From: Gemmobacter aquaticus
GTDB lineage: Bacteria > Pseudomonadota > Alphaproteobacteria > Rhodobacterales > Rhodobacteraceae
Reading direction: 5' to 3'
Assembly (NCBI RefSeq): GCF_007859075.1
Contig: NZ_VOAK01000011.1
Span: 1,116,001 to 1,180,000, forward strand
DNA length: 64,000 nucleotides
The position numbers were made by a program, and so were the translations under genes. Of the stretch, positions 25,065 through 33,788 are shown piece by piece (within the stretch, counting starts at the first letter, position 1; each line of letters begins with the position of its first letter). The notes under the pieces were generated by a model, which made no database searches, had not been told where the DNA came from, and saw only the letters and a program-made list of their open reading frames with translations.

Positions 25065-25736
25065 TCATTCCGCCCAGTGGACGGTGGCATTCTTGAGCAC
25101 CGCAGAAATCGGTGCCTCCAGCGGCGGCAGATGCGCCGCGCGTTCAATGGCCGCGCGCTTCTCGGCGCCAGTAATCAGAATGTGGATATTCATCGCCCCC
25201 GCCAGATGCGGTGCCGTGATGGTGATGCGCGGCTCGCCCGCCGCCTCTGCACGCATAGGCAGAAGGATCGGCGCATCGGAAGCAAGTGCTTCTTCCAGCC
25301 GGTCGGCACCGGGAAACAGGCTTGCGGTATGCATATCGGCACCCATGCCAAGCAGCAGGACCGAGATCGGAAGGTGCGGACGGATCCCCTCGGACAACGC
25401 ATCGAGTGCGTCCTCGGGCACGTCGGTCGCGGCATAGAGCGGTACAAGTTTGGCGTTCAACGCCTTGCCCCGCAACAATCTTTCACGCAAGAGCCGCGTG
25501 TTTGACCGGGGGCTTTCCTCATTCACCCAGCGTTCGTCGTTAAGGAAGACAGAGACATTTTCCCAGTCCAGATCCACCCCCGACAGCGTATCGAAGATCG
25601 GCCCCGGCGTGGTCCCGCCCGGCACGCAAAACGACGCGCGCCCCTCACGACGCAGGAAGTCCCCAAGCTCTCCGGCGATCTGGTCGGCCAGTGCGAGCAT
25701 CAACAGATCGCGGTCGGGGTACTCGACCAGCTTCAT
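25065..25736 (-). CDS. pgl: 6-phosphogluconolactonase
   Basis: The 223-aa DevB-type lactonase hydrolyses 6-phosphogluconolactone to 6-phosphogluconate. Conserved segments are [16 protein letters not shown] near residue 36, [19 protein letters not shown] near 61 and [17 protein letters not shown] near 127; the histidine in the last is the usual catalytic one (GxDGHxAS in most members, here GADMHTAS). It overlaps zwf by 4 bp (ATGA) and precedes pgi, so it is translated as the middle gene of the operon. Length is normal. Confidence 0.94.
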   Translation of the reverse strand: MKLVEYPDRDLLMLALADQIAGELGDFLRREGRASFCVPGGTTPGPIFDTLSGVDLDWENVSVFLNDERWVNEESPRSNTRLLRERLLRGKALNAKLVPLYAATDVPEDALDALSEGIRPHLPISVLLLGMGADMHTASLFPGADRLEEALASDAPILLPMRAEAAGEPRITITAPHLAGAMNIHILITGAEKRAAIERAAHLPPLEAPISAVLKNATVHWAE

Positions 25737-27190
25737 TCCTTGATCTCCCGCCAGCGGCGGCCATCGCGGTGCATCAGCATCAGCGCATCTTCCGGGCCCG
25801 ATGAGCCTTGATCATAGCCTCTTGGCCGGTCGCCGCGCGACTCCCATCCTTCGATGATCGGGTCGGTCCAGGCCCAGGCGGCCTCAACCTCGTCGCCGCG
25901 CATGAACAAGGTCTGGTTGCCACGGATCACATCCATGATCAAACGCTCGTAAGCATCGGGAATATCAGAAACTTCCGGCCCAAGCGCGTCGGCAAAGCTC
26001 ATATCGAGCGGAACCTGCATCAGCCGCATTCCGCCCGGACCGGGTTCCTTGATCATGACCGTCAGATTCATCCCCTCATCCGGCTGCAGGCGGATGACGA
26101 GCACATTCTCGCGCCAGCCCGCAGCATCGTCAAAGATCGAATGCGGGGGCTCCTTGAAGGTGATCGCGATTTCAGAGGCACGCGCCCGCAGTTTCTTGCC
26201 GGTCCGCAGATAAAAGGGCGTGCCCTTCCAGCGCCAGTTCGCGATGTGAACCTTGAGCGCGATATAGCTCTCGGTCCGCGATTCCGGGTTCTCGCTGTCT
26301 TCAAGATACCCCGGCGCGCCCTTGAACGGCAGATACTGCCCCCGCACGATGTCTTCCGCAGGAACAGGCTGCAACGCGCGGATAACCTTCAGCTTTTCAT
26401 CCCGAACGGCATTCGGGTCAAAGTGATAGGGCGGCTCCATCGCGATCAGGCAAAGAAGCTGCATCAGGTGGTTCTGAACCATGTCGCGCATGGCGCCGGA
26501 CTTGTCATAATAGGACCCGCGACCTTCAACCCCGACCGTCTCGGCCACGGTGATCTGGACATGATCGATGAACTGGCTGTTCCAGAGCGGTTCAAACAGG
26601 ATATTGGCGAAGCGCACTGCCATCAGGTTCTGGACGGTTTCTTTGCCCAGATAGTGGTCGATGCGATAGATCTGCCGTTCTTCGAAATGGCTCGCGAGCA
26701 CAGTGTTCAGCGCCCGTGCCGACCCCAGGTCGCGACCAAAGGGCTTTTCCACAACGATGCGCGAGTCGGAATTGGCGATCTCATGGCTGTGCAATTTCTC
26801 TGCCAACTCACCAAACAGCGCAGGCGCGACTGAGAAATAGAAGGCCCGCACCACATCGGGGCGCATCATCTCTTTCAGTTGATGCCAGCCATCCTCGCCC
26901 TTGGAGGCGTCGATCGAGACATAGTCCAGCCGGTCAAGAAACTCGGCAATCACTGCCGGATCCTGACGGTCCTTGGCAACAAATTCCGCAATGGCCTTTG
27001 CAACAAGCTCGCGAAAGCCTGCCCGATCCATTTCGGAGCGCGCGGCCCCGATGATGCGGCTTTCACCGGTGATCTGGCCTGAAAGGAAGCGCCGGTAAAG
27101 GCCCGGAAGGATCTTGCGCCGTGCAAGATCGCCGGTGGCGCCGAAGATCACAAGATCGAACACTTCGACCGGAATGACACGCGAAACCAT
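25733..27190 (-). CDS. zwf: Glucose-6-phosphate 1-dehydrogenase
   Basis: The 485-aa enzyme oxidises glucose 6-phosphate to the lactone with NAD(P)+. The nucleotide-binding VIFGATGDLARRKILPGLY is at about 14-32 and the substrate/active-site motif RIDHYLGKE near 175. The length is typical. GAGGAGAGG lies just ahead of the ATG, and a LacI-type palindrome sits at 27216-27231 in the short leader, so the zwf-pgl-pgi operon is probably repressed in the absence of a sugar signal. The divergence point is not shared: mgtC-like DNA lies upstream on the same strand. Confidence 0.95.
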   Translation of the reverse strand: MVSRVIPVEVFDLVIFGATGDLARRKILPGLYRRFLSGQITGESRIIGAARSEMDRAGFRELVAKAIAEFVAKDRQDPAVIAEFLDRLDYVSIDASKGEDGWHQLKEMMRPDVVRAFYFSVAPALFGELAEKLHSHEIANSDSRIVVEKPFGRDLGSARALNTVLASHFEERQIYRIDHYLGKETVQNLMAVRFANILFEPLWNSQFIDHVQITVAETVGVEGRGSYYDKSGAMRDMVQNHLMQLLCLIAMEPPYHFDPNAVRDEKLKVIRALQPVPAEDIVRGQYLPFKGAPGYLEDSENPESRTESYIALKVHIANWRWKGTPFYLRTGKKLRARASEIAITFKEPPHSIFDDAAGWRENVLVIRLQPDEGMNLTVMIKEPGPGGMRLMQVPLDMSFADALGPEVSDIPDAYERLIMDVIRGNQTLFMRGDEVEAAWAWTDPIIEGWESRGDRPRGYDQGSSGPEDALMLMHRDGRRWREIKE

Positions 27191-27215
27191 GGCCTCTCCT
27201 CGCTCTGCGCTGCGA

Positions 27216-27231
27216 TTGTTAGCGCTAACGA
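27216..27231. promoter_or_regulatory. LacI-family-type operator upstream of zwf
   Basis: The sequence TTGTTAGCGCTAACGA contains the perfect 12-bp palindrome GTTAGCGCTAAC (27218-27229) with the central CG typical of LacI-family sites. It is about 25 bp from the zwf start. It differs from the candidate AglR sites at 61.9 kb, so a different regulator is expected. Confidence 0.6.
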
Positions 27232-27317
27232 CGCTGGTTTAGCTTCTGCGTCGACAAAAGTCTAGCACCGCCATGACGCGGGGCAAGAAAGTTCCTGCCG
27301 AGCGCGGCCTGACCGCA

Positions 27318-28025
27318 TCATTCGCTGTCCAGCACTTCCCAGCGAACCTCTTTCGCCTCTGGTTCTGCACAGAGAATCGACACGGCCTTGTCCAGTGCCG
27401 CCTCGGCTCGGACGCCAGCGCCCACGCCCACAACTGCCGAAACCTCGGTCGTGGCTCCATCTGCCGATGGCCGCGCGATCATCTCTGACATGCCCAATCC
27501 GGCCAATGACAGCGCCTTGACCGTTGCGCGCCGCAGACCATGCTCTTGTTCGGTCTGGCCGGTCACGACCATGCGGAAGCGGCGCGGCACGGGCTGGCCC
27601 GCAAGAAAACGCGTATCGATCCAGTTCACGATGGGCCTGAGCGCCAGATTGATGAACATCACGACCGCCGTCAGGACGCCGGCATAAAGAAAGGCACCTG
27701 CCCCGGTCAACATGCCCACGGCGGCCGAACACCAGAGTGTTGCGGCCGTATTCAACCCATGCACGCTGAACCCGTCACGAAAGATCAGCCCGGCGCCAAG
27801 GAAACCCACGCCAGACACGATCTGCGCGGACACACGCGTCGGGCTGGCCTCGCCCGGAAACAGCCCGGAGAAGATTACAAAGCTTGCCGCGCCGAGCGCC
27901 ACCAACGCGTTTGTGCGTACCCCAGCCATGCGCTGGCGCGCCTGCCGCTCCATCCCGATGACCGAGCCGAAGAGCATGGCCAGAATCATGGTACCTGCAA
28001 CGGTATCAAGCAGTTCCAGGTTCAT
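27318..28025 (-). CDS. MgtC/SapB-family membrane protein
   Basis: The 235-aa protein has about five hydrophobic segments in its first 130 residues with the MgtC signature GMERQARQRMAGVRTNALVALGA near 25 and GFLGAGLIFRDG near 73. A soluble ACT-like C-terminal domain follows at about 145-235. MgtC proteins modulate F-type ATP synthase and Mg2+/phosphate stress responses in pathogens; the role in a free-living alphaproteobacterium is unknown. It lies upstream of zwf on the same strand, 127 bp away, which leaves room for the zwf promoter, so it is probably not part of that operon. An HNH nuclease gene ends 24 bp upstream. Confidence 0.88.
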   Translation of the reverse strand: MNLELLDTVAGTMILAMLFGSVIGMERQARQRMAGVRTNALVALGAASFVIFSGLFPGEASPTRVSAQIVSGVGFLGAGLIFRDGFSVHGLNTAATLWCSAAVGMLTGAGAFLYAGVLTAVVMFINLALRPIVNWIDTRFLAGQPVPRRFRMVVTGQTEQEHGLRRATVKALSLAGLGMSEMIARPSADGATTEVSAVVGVGAGVRAEAALDKAVSILCAEPEAKEVRWEVLDSE

Positions 28026-28049
28026 GCCACACCGTCCTGTCGAAAGGGA

Positions 28050-28634
28050 TCAAGCTTCCAGCTCTGCATCCCAATACAGGTAGTCGGTCCAACTGTCATG
28101 CAGATGGTTGGGCGGAAAGCGTCGACCATGGGCCTGCATCTCTTCGGCCGTGGGCGCCCTCGGCGCGCGGGTCAGTCGCATGCCGGCCTGCTTCAGCGTC
28201 TTGCTGCCCTTTTTCAGGTTGCAGGGCGAACAGGCCGCCACCACGTTTTCCCAACTTGTGATCCCGCCGCGCGACCGCGGCAAGACGTGGTCAAAGGTCA
28301 GATCGCCCTTCGATCCGCAATACTGGCAACAGAACTCGTCCCTCAGAAAAAGATTGAAGCGCGTGAATGCCACGCGCTTCTGGGGTTTGACGTATTCTTT
28401 CAGCACGACGACCGAAGGTATGCGAAACTCGGTTCGTTGACTGTGCACGACTGCGTCGTATTCCGCCACGATCTGCACCCTGTCGAGGCACACGGCCTTT
28501 ATCGCTTCCTGCCAGGGCCAGAGGCTGAGCGGATAGTAAGAAAGTGGACGGTAATCTGCGTTCAGCACCAATGCCGGATAGTGCCGCAAACTTGCGGGGT
28601 CGCGCACGAAACTGGTCCTGAAGTCGCCGTCCAT
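28050..28634 (-). CDS. HNH endonuclease-domain protein
   Basis: From ATG 28634 (MDGDFRTSFVRDPASLRHYP) the protein is 194 aa; the longer frame upstream starts within the intergenic region and reads as noise. The HNH core is at about 105-150: FCCQYCGSKGDLTFDHVLPRS supplies a CxxC pair and the DH of the beta-beta-alpha metal motif, then NVVAACSPCNLKKG gives the asparagine and the second CxxC. The N-terminal part (ALVLNADYRPLSYYPLSLWPWQEAIK) is typical of a stand-alone HNH family common in bacteria, not of restriction enzymes. No methylase or toxin-antitoxin partner is adjacent. Substrate unknown. Confidence 0.85.
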   Translation of the reverse strand: MDGDFRTSFVRDPASLRHYPALVLNADYRPLSYYPLSLWPWQEAIKAVCLDRVQIVAEYDAVVHSQRTEFRIPSVVVLKEYVKPQKRVAFTRFNLFLRDEFCCQYCGSKGDLTFDHVLPRSRGGITSWENVVAACSPCNLKKGSKTLKQAGMRLTRAPRAPTAEEMQAHGRRFPPNHLHDSWTDYLYWDAELEA

Positions 28635-28807
28635 CAGAAAAAACTCCGCCTTGGTCTGCCAGCATGACCGGCCTGACGAGGCGGGGGGAGCCCCTCCCCG
28701 TAAGAAAACTATATATCGCGTCGGCGGGCTGGCAAGCCCCATGTTCTCGAGTTTGCTTCTGCCATGCACGGGTAACATTGTGATGAAAGCGGCAGCACAT
28801 TGCGCCG

Positions 28808-30028
28808 CTATCGCGTTTCCTTCGGGCGCAGTGCAAACCAGATCAGCGCGCCGCCTGCCAGAACGAGGAATGGAAGCATGGCCATGTTGACCGCCGACCA
28901 CCCTGCCTGCACCGATCCGCCCGCACAATTCATCAGCCCACCCGAGGCAAAGGATGCCATCGAGACCCCGCCAAACACGATAAAGTCGTTCAGGCCCTGC
29001 ATGGTTCCGCGTTCATGCGGCGCATGATGGGCGGCAAGCATCGATGTGGCGCCGATAAAGCCGAAGTTCCAGCCAATGCCCAAGAGCATCAGGGCTATGT
29101 AAAAGTTCTCAAGCTCAACCCCGGCCATGGCAACCGCACCAGCACCGGCAAGGATCAGAAGGCCAAGCGCGATCACGCGCTCAACGCCAATGCGTGCGAT
29201 GATGTGACCCGTCACGAAGGACGGAGCATACATCGCAAGCACATGGGCCGAGACGATATTGGCTGCATCGCTGGTCTTGAACCCGCATCCCACCACGGCC
29301 AAGGGCGATGAGGTCATCACAAGGTTCATCAATGCATAGCTGACGGTGGCACAAATCACGGCAACCGCGATTGCCGGCGTCGCCAGCAACTCGCGCCGCG
29401 TACGTCCCGACGGCACATCCGCCTTGCGACCAAGGCCGGGCCGCACATCGCGCAGCGCCGCGAACAGCGGCAAACCCGCAAGGTTCAGCAGGATGACCGC
29501 GACATAGCTGCCCAGAAACGGCACAACCATCGCCTCGGCGCTGAGCTTCACCAGCTGCGGGCCGAACAAGGCCGAGGCGAGCCCGCCTGCCATGACGCCG
29601 GATATGGCCTTGGGACGGAACGCCTCGGATGCAAGGTCGGCCGCGGCAAAGCGATAGAACCCTTGCGCCGACATATAGCCACCGGTCAGCAGGCTTGCCG
29701 CGCAGAACAGCCAGAAATGACCGACATAAAGGCCAAAGGCCGCCAACGTTGCCCCCGCCGCACCGGCAAGAGCGCCCACGTAAAACCCGGTGCGTCGTCC
29801 CTTCCTCTGCATCAGCATCGACAGGGGCTGGGCCCACAGCATCGAGCCGATCACGGTCAAGGATATCGGAAGGGTCGCCCAGCACGGATTCGGGGCAAGA
29901 CTGCTGCCCGCCAGCCCCGCGATGGTGAAAATGATTGGCATCTGGGCGCCAAGAACCGCCTGCGCGGCCACAAGCACCCACATGTTGCGCCGTGCGGCAC
30001 TATCGTCAGGGATCGGCATGGTTGTCAT
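28808..30028 (-). CDS. Major facilitator superfamily transporter
   Basis: I start at ATG 30028 (MTTMPIPDDSAARR); another in-frame ATG three codons later is equally possible, and no clear ribosome binding site decides. The 406-aa protein has about twelve hydrophobic segments in two halves, with an MFS-type loop QPLSMLMQRKGRRTGFYVGAL after the second span. It resembles YbfB-like or unassigned MFS exporters; I cannot name a substrate. The alkA gene diverges from it with a 76-bp gap. The neighbouring HNH gene on the same strand begins 173 bp downstream of its stop codon, so the two are probably separate units. Confidence 0.82.
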   Translation of the reverse strand: MTTMPIPDDSAARRNMWVLVAAQAVLGAQMPIIFTIAGLAGSSLAPNPCWATLPISLTVIGSMLWAQPLSMLMQRKGRRTGFYVGALAGAAGATLAAFGLYVGHFWLFCAASLLTGGYMSAQGFYRFAAADLASEAFRPKAISGVMAGGLASALFGPQLVKLSAEAMVVPFLGSYVAVILLNLAGLPLFAALRDVRPGLGRKADVPSGRTRRELLATPAIAVAVICATVSYALMNLVMTSSPLAVVGCGFKTSDAANIVSAHVLAMYAPSFVTGHIIARIGVERVIALGLLILAGAGAVAMAGVELENFYIALMLLGIGWNFGFIGATSMLAAHHAPHERGTMQGLNDFIVFGGVSMASFASGGLMNCAGGSVQAGWSAVNMAMLPFLVLAGGALIWFALRPKETR

Positions 30029-30104
30029 GGGCAGAGGTAATCGCGCCCGGCCGCCTTGTGCAAGCGCGAAGCGTGGCGCTAGCCTGTGACAAATCGGAGG
30101 GGTC

Positions 30105-30734
30105 ATGGTTGGTCGCATCATCGAAGGTCCGGGCGACATCGCCGAAGGCATGGGCTGGCTGGCAGCACGCGATTCGCGCTTTGCCGACGCCTATGCGCTA
30201 ACGGGCCCCTTACCGCTGCGACGCAAGCCCGAAGGGTTTGCCGAACTTCTAAGCGCGATTGTCAGCCAGCAGGTCTCTGTTGCCTCGGCCCGCGCGATCT
30301 GGGCCCGGGTCGAAGCCGCAGGCCTGATCACGCCAGAAGCCGTGCGGCGCGCCTCGGAGGATGATCTGCGCGCCTGCGGCCTGTCGCGACCCAAGATGCG
30401 GTACGCACGGGCGCTGGCGGAATCAACGATTGATCTGGCCGCCTTGCGCGATATGCCAAATGAGAATGTCATCGCACAACTTGTTGAAATACCTGGAATC
30501 GGCCGATGGACGGCCGAGATCTATGCGATGTTCAGCCTTGGTCGCGCCGATGTCTTTGCCCACAATGATCTCGCCTTGCAGGAAGGTGCGCGGCTTCTTC
30601 TGAACCTTCCCTCGCGCCCCAATGAGCGGCAAATGCAGGCCCTTGCGCTGGACTGGAGCCCTTGGCGGGCAGTTGCGGCGCGGCTTTTATGGGCCTACTA
30701 CCGGGTGGCCAAGGATCGTGAAGGGGTCAGATAA
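30105..30734 (+). CDS. DNA-3-methyladenine glycosylase II (AlkA-type)
   Basis: The 209-aa enzyme removes alkylated purines in base-excision repair. It contains only the core of AlkA: the helix-hairpin-helix LVEIPGIGRWTAEIYAMFSLG near 125-145 and the catalytic aspartate in VFAHNDLALQ near 153. AVSQQVS-type motif AIVSQQVSVASA is near 51. The N-terminal TBP-like domain and the Ada fusion seen in some homologues are absent. GGAGGGG immediately ahead fixes the start. The stop overlaps the start of the next gene by one base (TAATG), so it is coupled to an esterase gene. Confidence 0.9.
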   Translation: MVGRIIEGPGDIAEGMGWLAARDSRFADAYALTGPLPLRRKPEGFAELLSAIVSQQVSVASARAIWARVEAAGLITPEAVRRASEDDLRACGLSRPKMRYARALAESTIDLAALRDMPNENVIAQLVEIPGIGRWTAEIYAMFSLGRADVFAHNDLALQEGARLLLNLPSRPNERQMQALALDWSPWRAVAARLLWAYYRVAKDREGVR

Positions 30735-31387
30735 TGCTGAAATCACAGCGGCGCGCACCGAAATCGGGCAAGGTCCGGTCGATGGTGATCTTCGTGCACG
30801 GCTATGGGGCCGATGGGGCCGATCTGCTCGGGCTTGCCGATCCGCTGGCACCGCATCTGCCCGATACCGTCTTCTATAGCCCTGACGCGCCGGAGCCCTG
30901 TGCCAACAACCCCTTCGGCTTTCAGTGGTTTCCTATCCCCTGGCTGGACGGCTCGACCGAGGAACAGGCCCGCGCTTCTATGGCGGTATCGGTGGATAAG
31001 CTGAATGCCTTCATCGACGCCAAGCTGAAGGATGAAAACCTCGAACCAGAAGCCCTTGCGCTGGTTGGGTTTTCACAGGGAACGATGATGAGCCTGCATA
31101 TCGCGCCCCGCCGCGATCGCGCCATCGCCGGTGTCGTCGGATTCTCGGGCCGCCTTTTGGTGCCCGAGCTGCTGGAGGCCGAGGCCCGCGTCAAGCCGCC
31201 TATCCTGCTGATCCACGGCGATGCCGACCAGATGGTTCCTTTCGAGGACATGGGCCGCGCGGGCAACGCGCTGGTCGAAGCCGGGTTCGAGACCTATGCC
31301 CATGTCATGAAGGGCACCGGCCACGGCATTGCGCCCGACGGGCTACAGGTCGCCCTGTCCTTCCTGCTGGACAAGCTGCCAAGCTAG
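30734..31387 (+). CDS. Phospholipase/carboxylesterase-family hydrolase
   Basis: The 217-aa alpha/beta hydrolase belongs to the EstB/YpfH group. The oxyanion motif VIFVHGYGADGADLLGLA is near residue 18-35. The nucleophile serine is in LVGFSQGTMMSL near 113, the acid is in LLIHGDADQMVPFED near 160, and the histidine is in GTGHGIAPDG near 200, so the triad is complete. No signal peptide is present and it should be cytoplasmic. It is coupled to alkA by a one-base overlap. A convergent gene ends 1 bp after its stop. Its natural ester is unknown. Confidence 0.9.
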   Translation: MLKSQRRAPKSGKVRSMVIFVHGYGADGADLLGLADPLAPHLPDTVFYSPDAPEPCANNPFGFQWFPIPWLDGSTEEQARASMAVSVDKLNAFIDAKLKDENLEPEALALVGFSQGTMMSLHIAPRRDRAIAGVVGFSGRLLVPELLEAEARVKPPILLIHGDADQMVPFEDMGRAGNALVEAGFETYAHVMKGTGHGIAPDGLQVALSFLLDKLPS

Positions 31388-31388
31388 A

Positions 31389-32147
31389 TCAAAAGCGTCC
31401 GGTAAAGGCTTGCCACAAAAGGCGTCCGCGCCTGCGGAACTCGGGCACGACCAGCGCGCCCTGCGCCACAAGCGCGGGGTTTTCCGCTGCGAGTTGCAGC
31501 ACCGGGCGCGCCAGATAGGCCGCCATTAAGGCACCGCGTGGCAAGCGCGCTTTCCGTGCACGATCCAGTCGCGCCAGCCCCTGCCGCGCAAGCGCCGCAA
31601 CTCCCGCTGGCGTCCCGTCGATCAGGGGAACTCGGCCCAGATCCTCGAGCTGCGGTACGGCTCGCAGATAGTTGGCCAAAGCTGCAGCCGTGCCTGCCGC
31701 GCGCGCGGCCGGTTCAAGGTCATCACTGCCGCCGGTCGCCTTGACCGCAAGCCACATCAGCGCGCCGCCCGTCGCATCCAGATAGGCCCAAAGCGCCGCC
31801 TCATCGGTATGGGGGTCGCGGTAGATGTCCCATTGGCGTGCCGTCGCCATGCCATCCAGAGCGTCCAGCGGCAGGGCGCGCGTGCGGATCAGCTTGCCCA
31901 GCGGGCTTGTCACCTCATGCGGTGCCGTCGGGCCAAGCGCCTCGGCCGCGATGACATCACGCCACCATTGCAGGCGCATCTCGGCGATCATCGCCTCTTT
32001 GCTGGCCCAAGGTGCGCGGGCCAACTCGGCGTTGAAGGCATAAAGCACGGCCAGCGCCGGTCTGTCCGCAACCGGGGCCGCCATAAGAGCTGTAAAACGC
32101 TCCGGGTCGGCGCGTTCGACAATGCTGGCGCAGGCAAGCTCGGTCAT
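31389..32147 (-). CDS. Squalene/phytoene synthase-family protein
   Basis: From ATG 32147 (MTELACASIVERADPERF) this 252-aa protein has the all-alpha fold of the SQS/PSY family: VLYAFNAELARAPW near 35, then MIAEMRLQWWRDVIAAE near 54 and AALANYLRAVPQ near 155. The aspartate-rich DxxxD motifs that bind prenyl diphosphate-Mg2+ are degenerate: the second is NYLRAVP instead of DxxED. It is therefore closer to the catalytically inactive NDUFAF6-type relatives than to a carotenoid enzyme. It overlaps cimA by 4 bp (ATGA), so it is the last gene of iscR-cimA-this. No other carotenoid gene is nearby. Confidence 0.78.
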   Translation of the reverse strand: MTELACASIVERADPERFTALMAAPVADRPALAVLYAFNAELARAPWASKEAMIAEMRLQWWRDVIAAEALGPTAPHEVTSPLGKLIRTRALPLDALDGMATARQWDIYRDPHTDEAALWAYLDATGGALMWLAVKATGGSDDLEPAARAAGTAAALANYLRAVPQLEDLGRVPLIDGTPAGVAALARQGLARLDRARKARLPRGALMAAYLARPVLQLAAENPALVAQGALVVPEFRRRGRLLWQAFTGRF

Positions 32148-33766
32148 TCTGCGGGAACCACCCGGTCGCGGATCAGCTTCCACTGGATCGCCTCGAGCAG
32201 TGCCTCAAAGCTTGCGTCCACTATGTTCGGGCTGACCCCCACGGTGGACCAGCGCCGGCCCTGCCCGTCCTCGCTGTCGATGATCACGCGCGTCACGGCC
32301 TCGGTTCCACCATGGGTGATGCGGACCTTGAAGTCGACAAGCTTCATGTCATCGATGCAGGCCTGATACGGGCCCAGATCCTTTGCCAGCGCCTTTGACA
32401 GCGCATTGACCGGGCCGCGGTCCGAGCCGTCATCGTCCATGCTGTCCGACACGGACATTACCTTTTCGCCGCCGATCTTCACGACCACGACGGCCTCGGA
32501 CAGGCTGATCATCTGATTATACTTGTTCTTCCGCCGCTCGACGGTGACGCGATAGCGCTTCACCTCAAAGAAATCGGGGCAAAGGCCAAGCGCGCGGCGT
32601 GCGAGCAGCTCGAAACTCGCTTGCGCTCCGTCATAGGCATAGCCCTCGTCCTCGCGCGCCTTGATCTGGTCAAGGATGCCGACCAGACGCGGGTCATTCG
32701 GGGCGACCTCAATACCGGCGGCCGCCAGACGCGCCCGCAGGTTCGACTGCCCAGCCTGATTGGACATCGGGATGACGCGCGCATTTCCGACCACCGCGGG
32801 GTCGATGTGTTCGTAGGTGGATGGGTCCTTCAGGATCGCACTGGCGTGCAGCCCCGCCTTGTGCGCAAAGGCCGAGGCGCCGACATAAGGCGCGCTGCGC
32901 AGAGGAACCCGGTTCAGGATGTCGTCCAGCATGCGCGAGGTCTTGACCAGACCGGCCAGCGCCTCCGCCGTGATCCCGGTTTGAAGCGTCGAGCGGAACG
33001 GCTCTTTCAAAAGCAGCGTCGGGATCAGCGATACGAGGTTTGCGTTGCCGCAACGCTCACCCAGCCCGTTCAGCGTTCCCTGAATCTGCCGCGCCCCGGC
33101 CCGGACTGAGGCCAGAGAATTGGCCACCGCATTGCCGGTATCGTCATGGCAGTGGATACCCAGATGGTCGCCGGGAATGCCCGAGGCAATCACGGCGCGC
33201 GTGATCTCGAACACATCTTCGGGCAGCGTGCCGCCGTTGGTATCGCAGAGAACGATCCAGCGCGCACCTGCCGTGAACCCGGCATGCAGGCATTCCAGCG
33301 CATAGCCTGGGTTCGCCTTGTAGCCATCGAAGAAATGCTCGGCATCCAGCATCGCCTCGCGCCCTTTGGCAACGACATGCGCAATCGAGGCACGGATGTT
33401 TTCCACATTCTCGTCCAGCGTGATGCCAAGTGCGGTGGTGACGTGAAAATCATGCGTCTTGCCGACCAGACAGACGGCAGGCGTACCAGCATCCAGCACA
33501 GCGGCCAGAACATCGTCATTTTCGGCCGATCGCCCGGCGCGCTTGGTCATCCCGAAGGCGGTAAAGGTCGCCCGCGTCTGCGGGCGGTCGCGGAAGAAGT
33601 CGCTGTCGGTGGGGTTCGCCCCCGGCCAGCCACCCTCGATATAGTCCACCCCAAGCATATCAAGCGACCGGGCGATCTGCTGCTTTTCGGCAAGAGAAAA
33701 CTGCACGCTCTGTGTCTGCTGGCCGTCACGCAGGGTGGTATCAAACAGGTAAAGACGCTCGCGCAT
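32144..33766 (-). CDS. cimA: Citramalate synthase
   Basis: I start at ATG 33766 (MRERLYLFDTTLRDGQQTQ); 13 further codons upstream are open but not family-like. The 540-aa enzyme condenses acetyl-CoA with pyruvate (or acts as a LeuA-like isopropylmalate synthase) at the start of isoleucine synthesis. The DRE-TIM core has LFDTTLRDGQ near 7 and the metal site HCHDDTGNAVAN near 205. The C-terminal regulatory LeuA dimer domain begins near 395 (LCPDFFEVKRYRVTVERR). iscR ends 22 bp upstream on the same strand, so both may be in one transcript. The phytoene-synthase-like gene follows with a 4-bp overlap. Confidence 0.9.
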   Translation of the reverse strand: MRERLYLFDTTLRDGQQTQSVQFSLAEKQQIARSLDMLGVDYIEGGWPGANPTDSDFFRDRPQTRATFTAFGMTKRAGRSAENDDVLAAVLDAGTPAVCLVGKTHDFHVTTALGITLDENVENIRASIAHVVAKGREAMLDAEHFFDGYKANPGYALECLHAGFTAGARWIVLCDTNGGTLPEDVFEITRAVIASGIPGDHLGIHCHDDTGNAVANSLASVRAGARQIQGTLNGLGERCGNANLVSLIPTLLLKEPFRSTLQTGITAEALAGLVKTSRMLDDILNRVPLRSAPYVGASAFAHKAGLHASAILKDPSTYEHIDPAVVGNARVIPMSNQAGQSNLRARLAAAGIEVAPNDPRLVGILDQIKAREDEGYAYDGAQASFELLARRALGLCPDFFEVKRYRVTVERRKNKYNQMISLSEAVVVVKIGGEKVMSVSDSMDDDGSDRGPVNALSKALAKDLGPYQACIDDMKLVDFKVRITHGGTEAVTRVIIDSEDGQGRRWSTVGVSPNIVDASFEALLEAIQWKLIRDRVVPAE

Positions 33767-33788
33767 GTGGCTGGCTTTCAAGGAAATT

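Noticed and set aside
28050-28634. HNH gene as part of a defence system
   Set aside because: It is a stand-alone HNH family protein with no methylase, antitoxin or helicase partner beside it.
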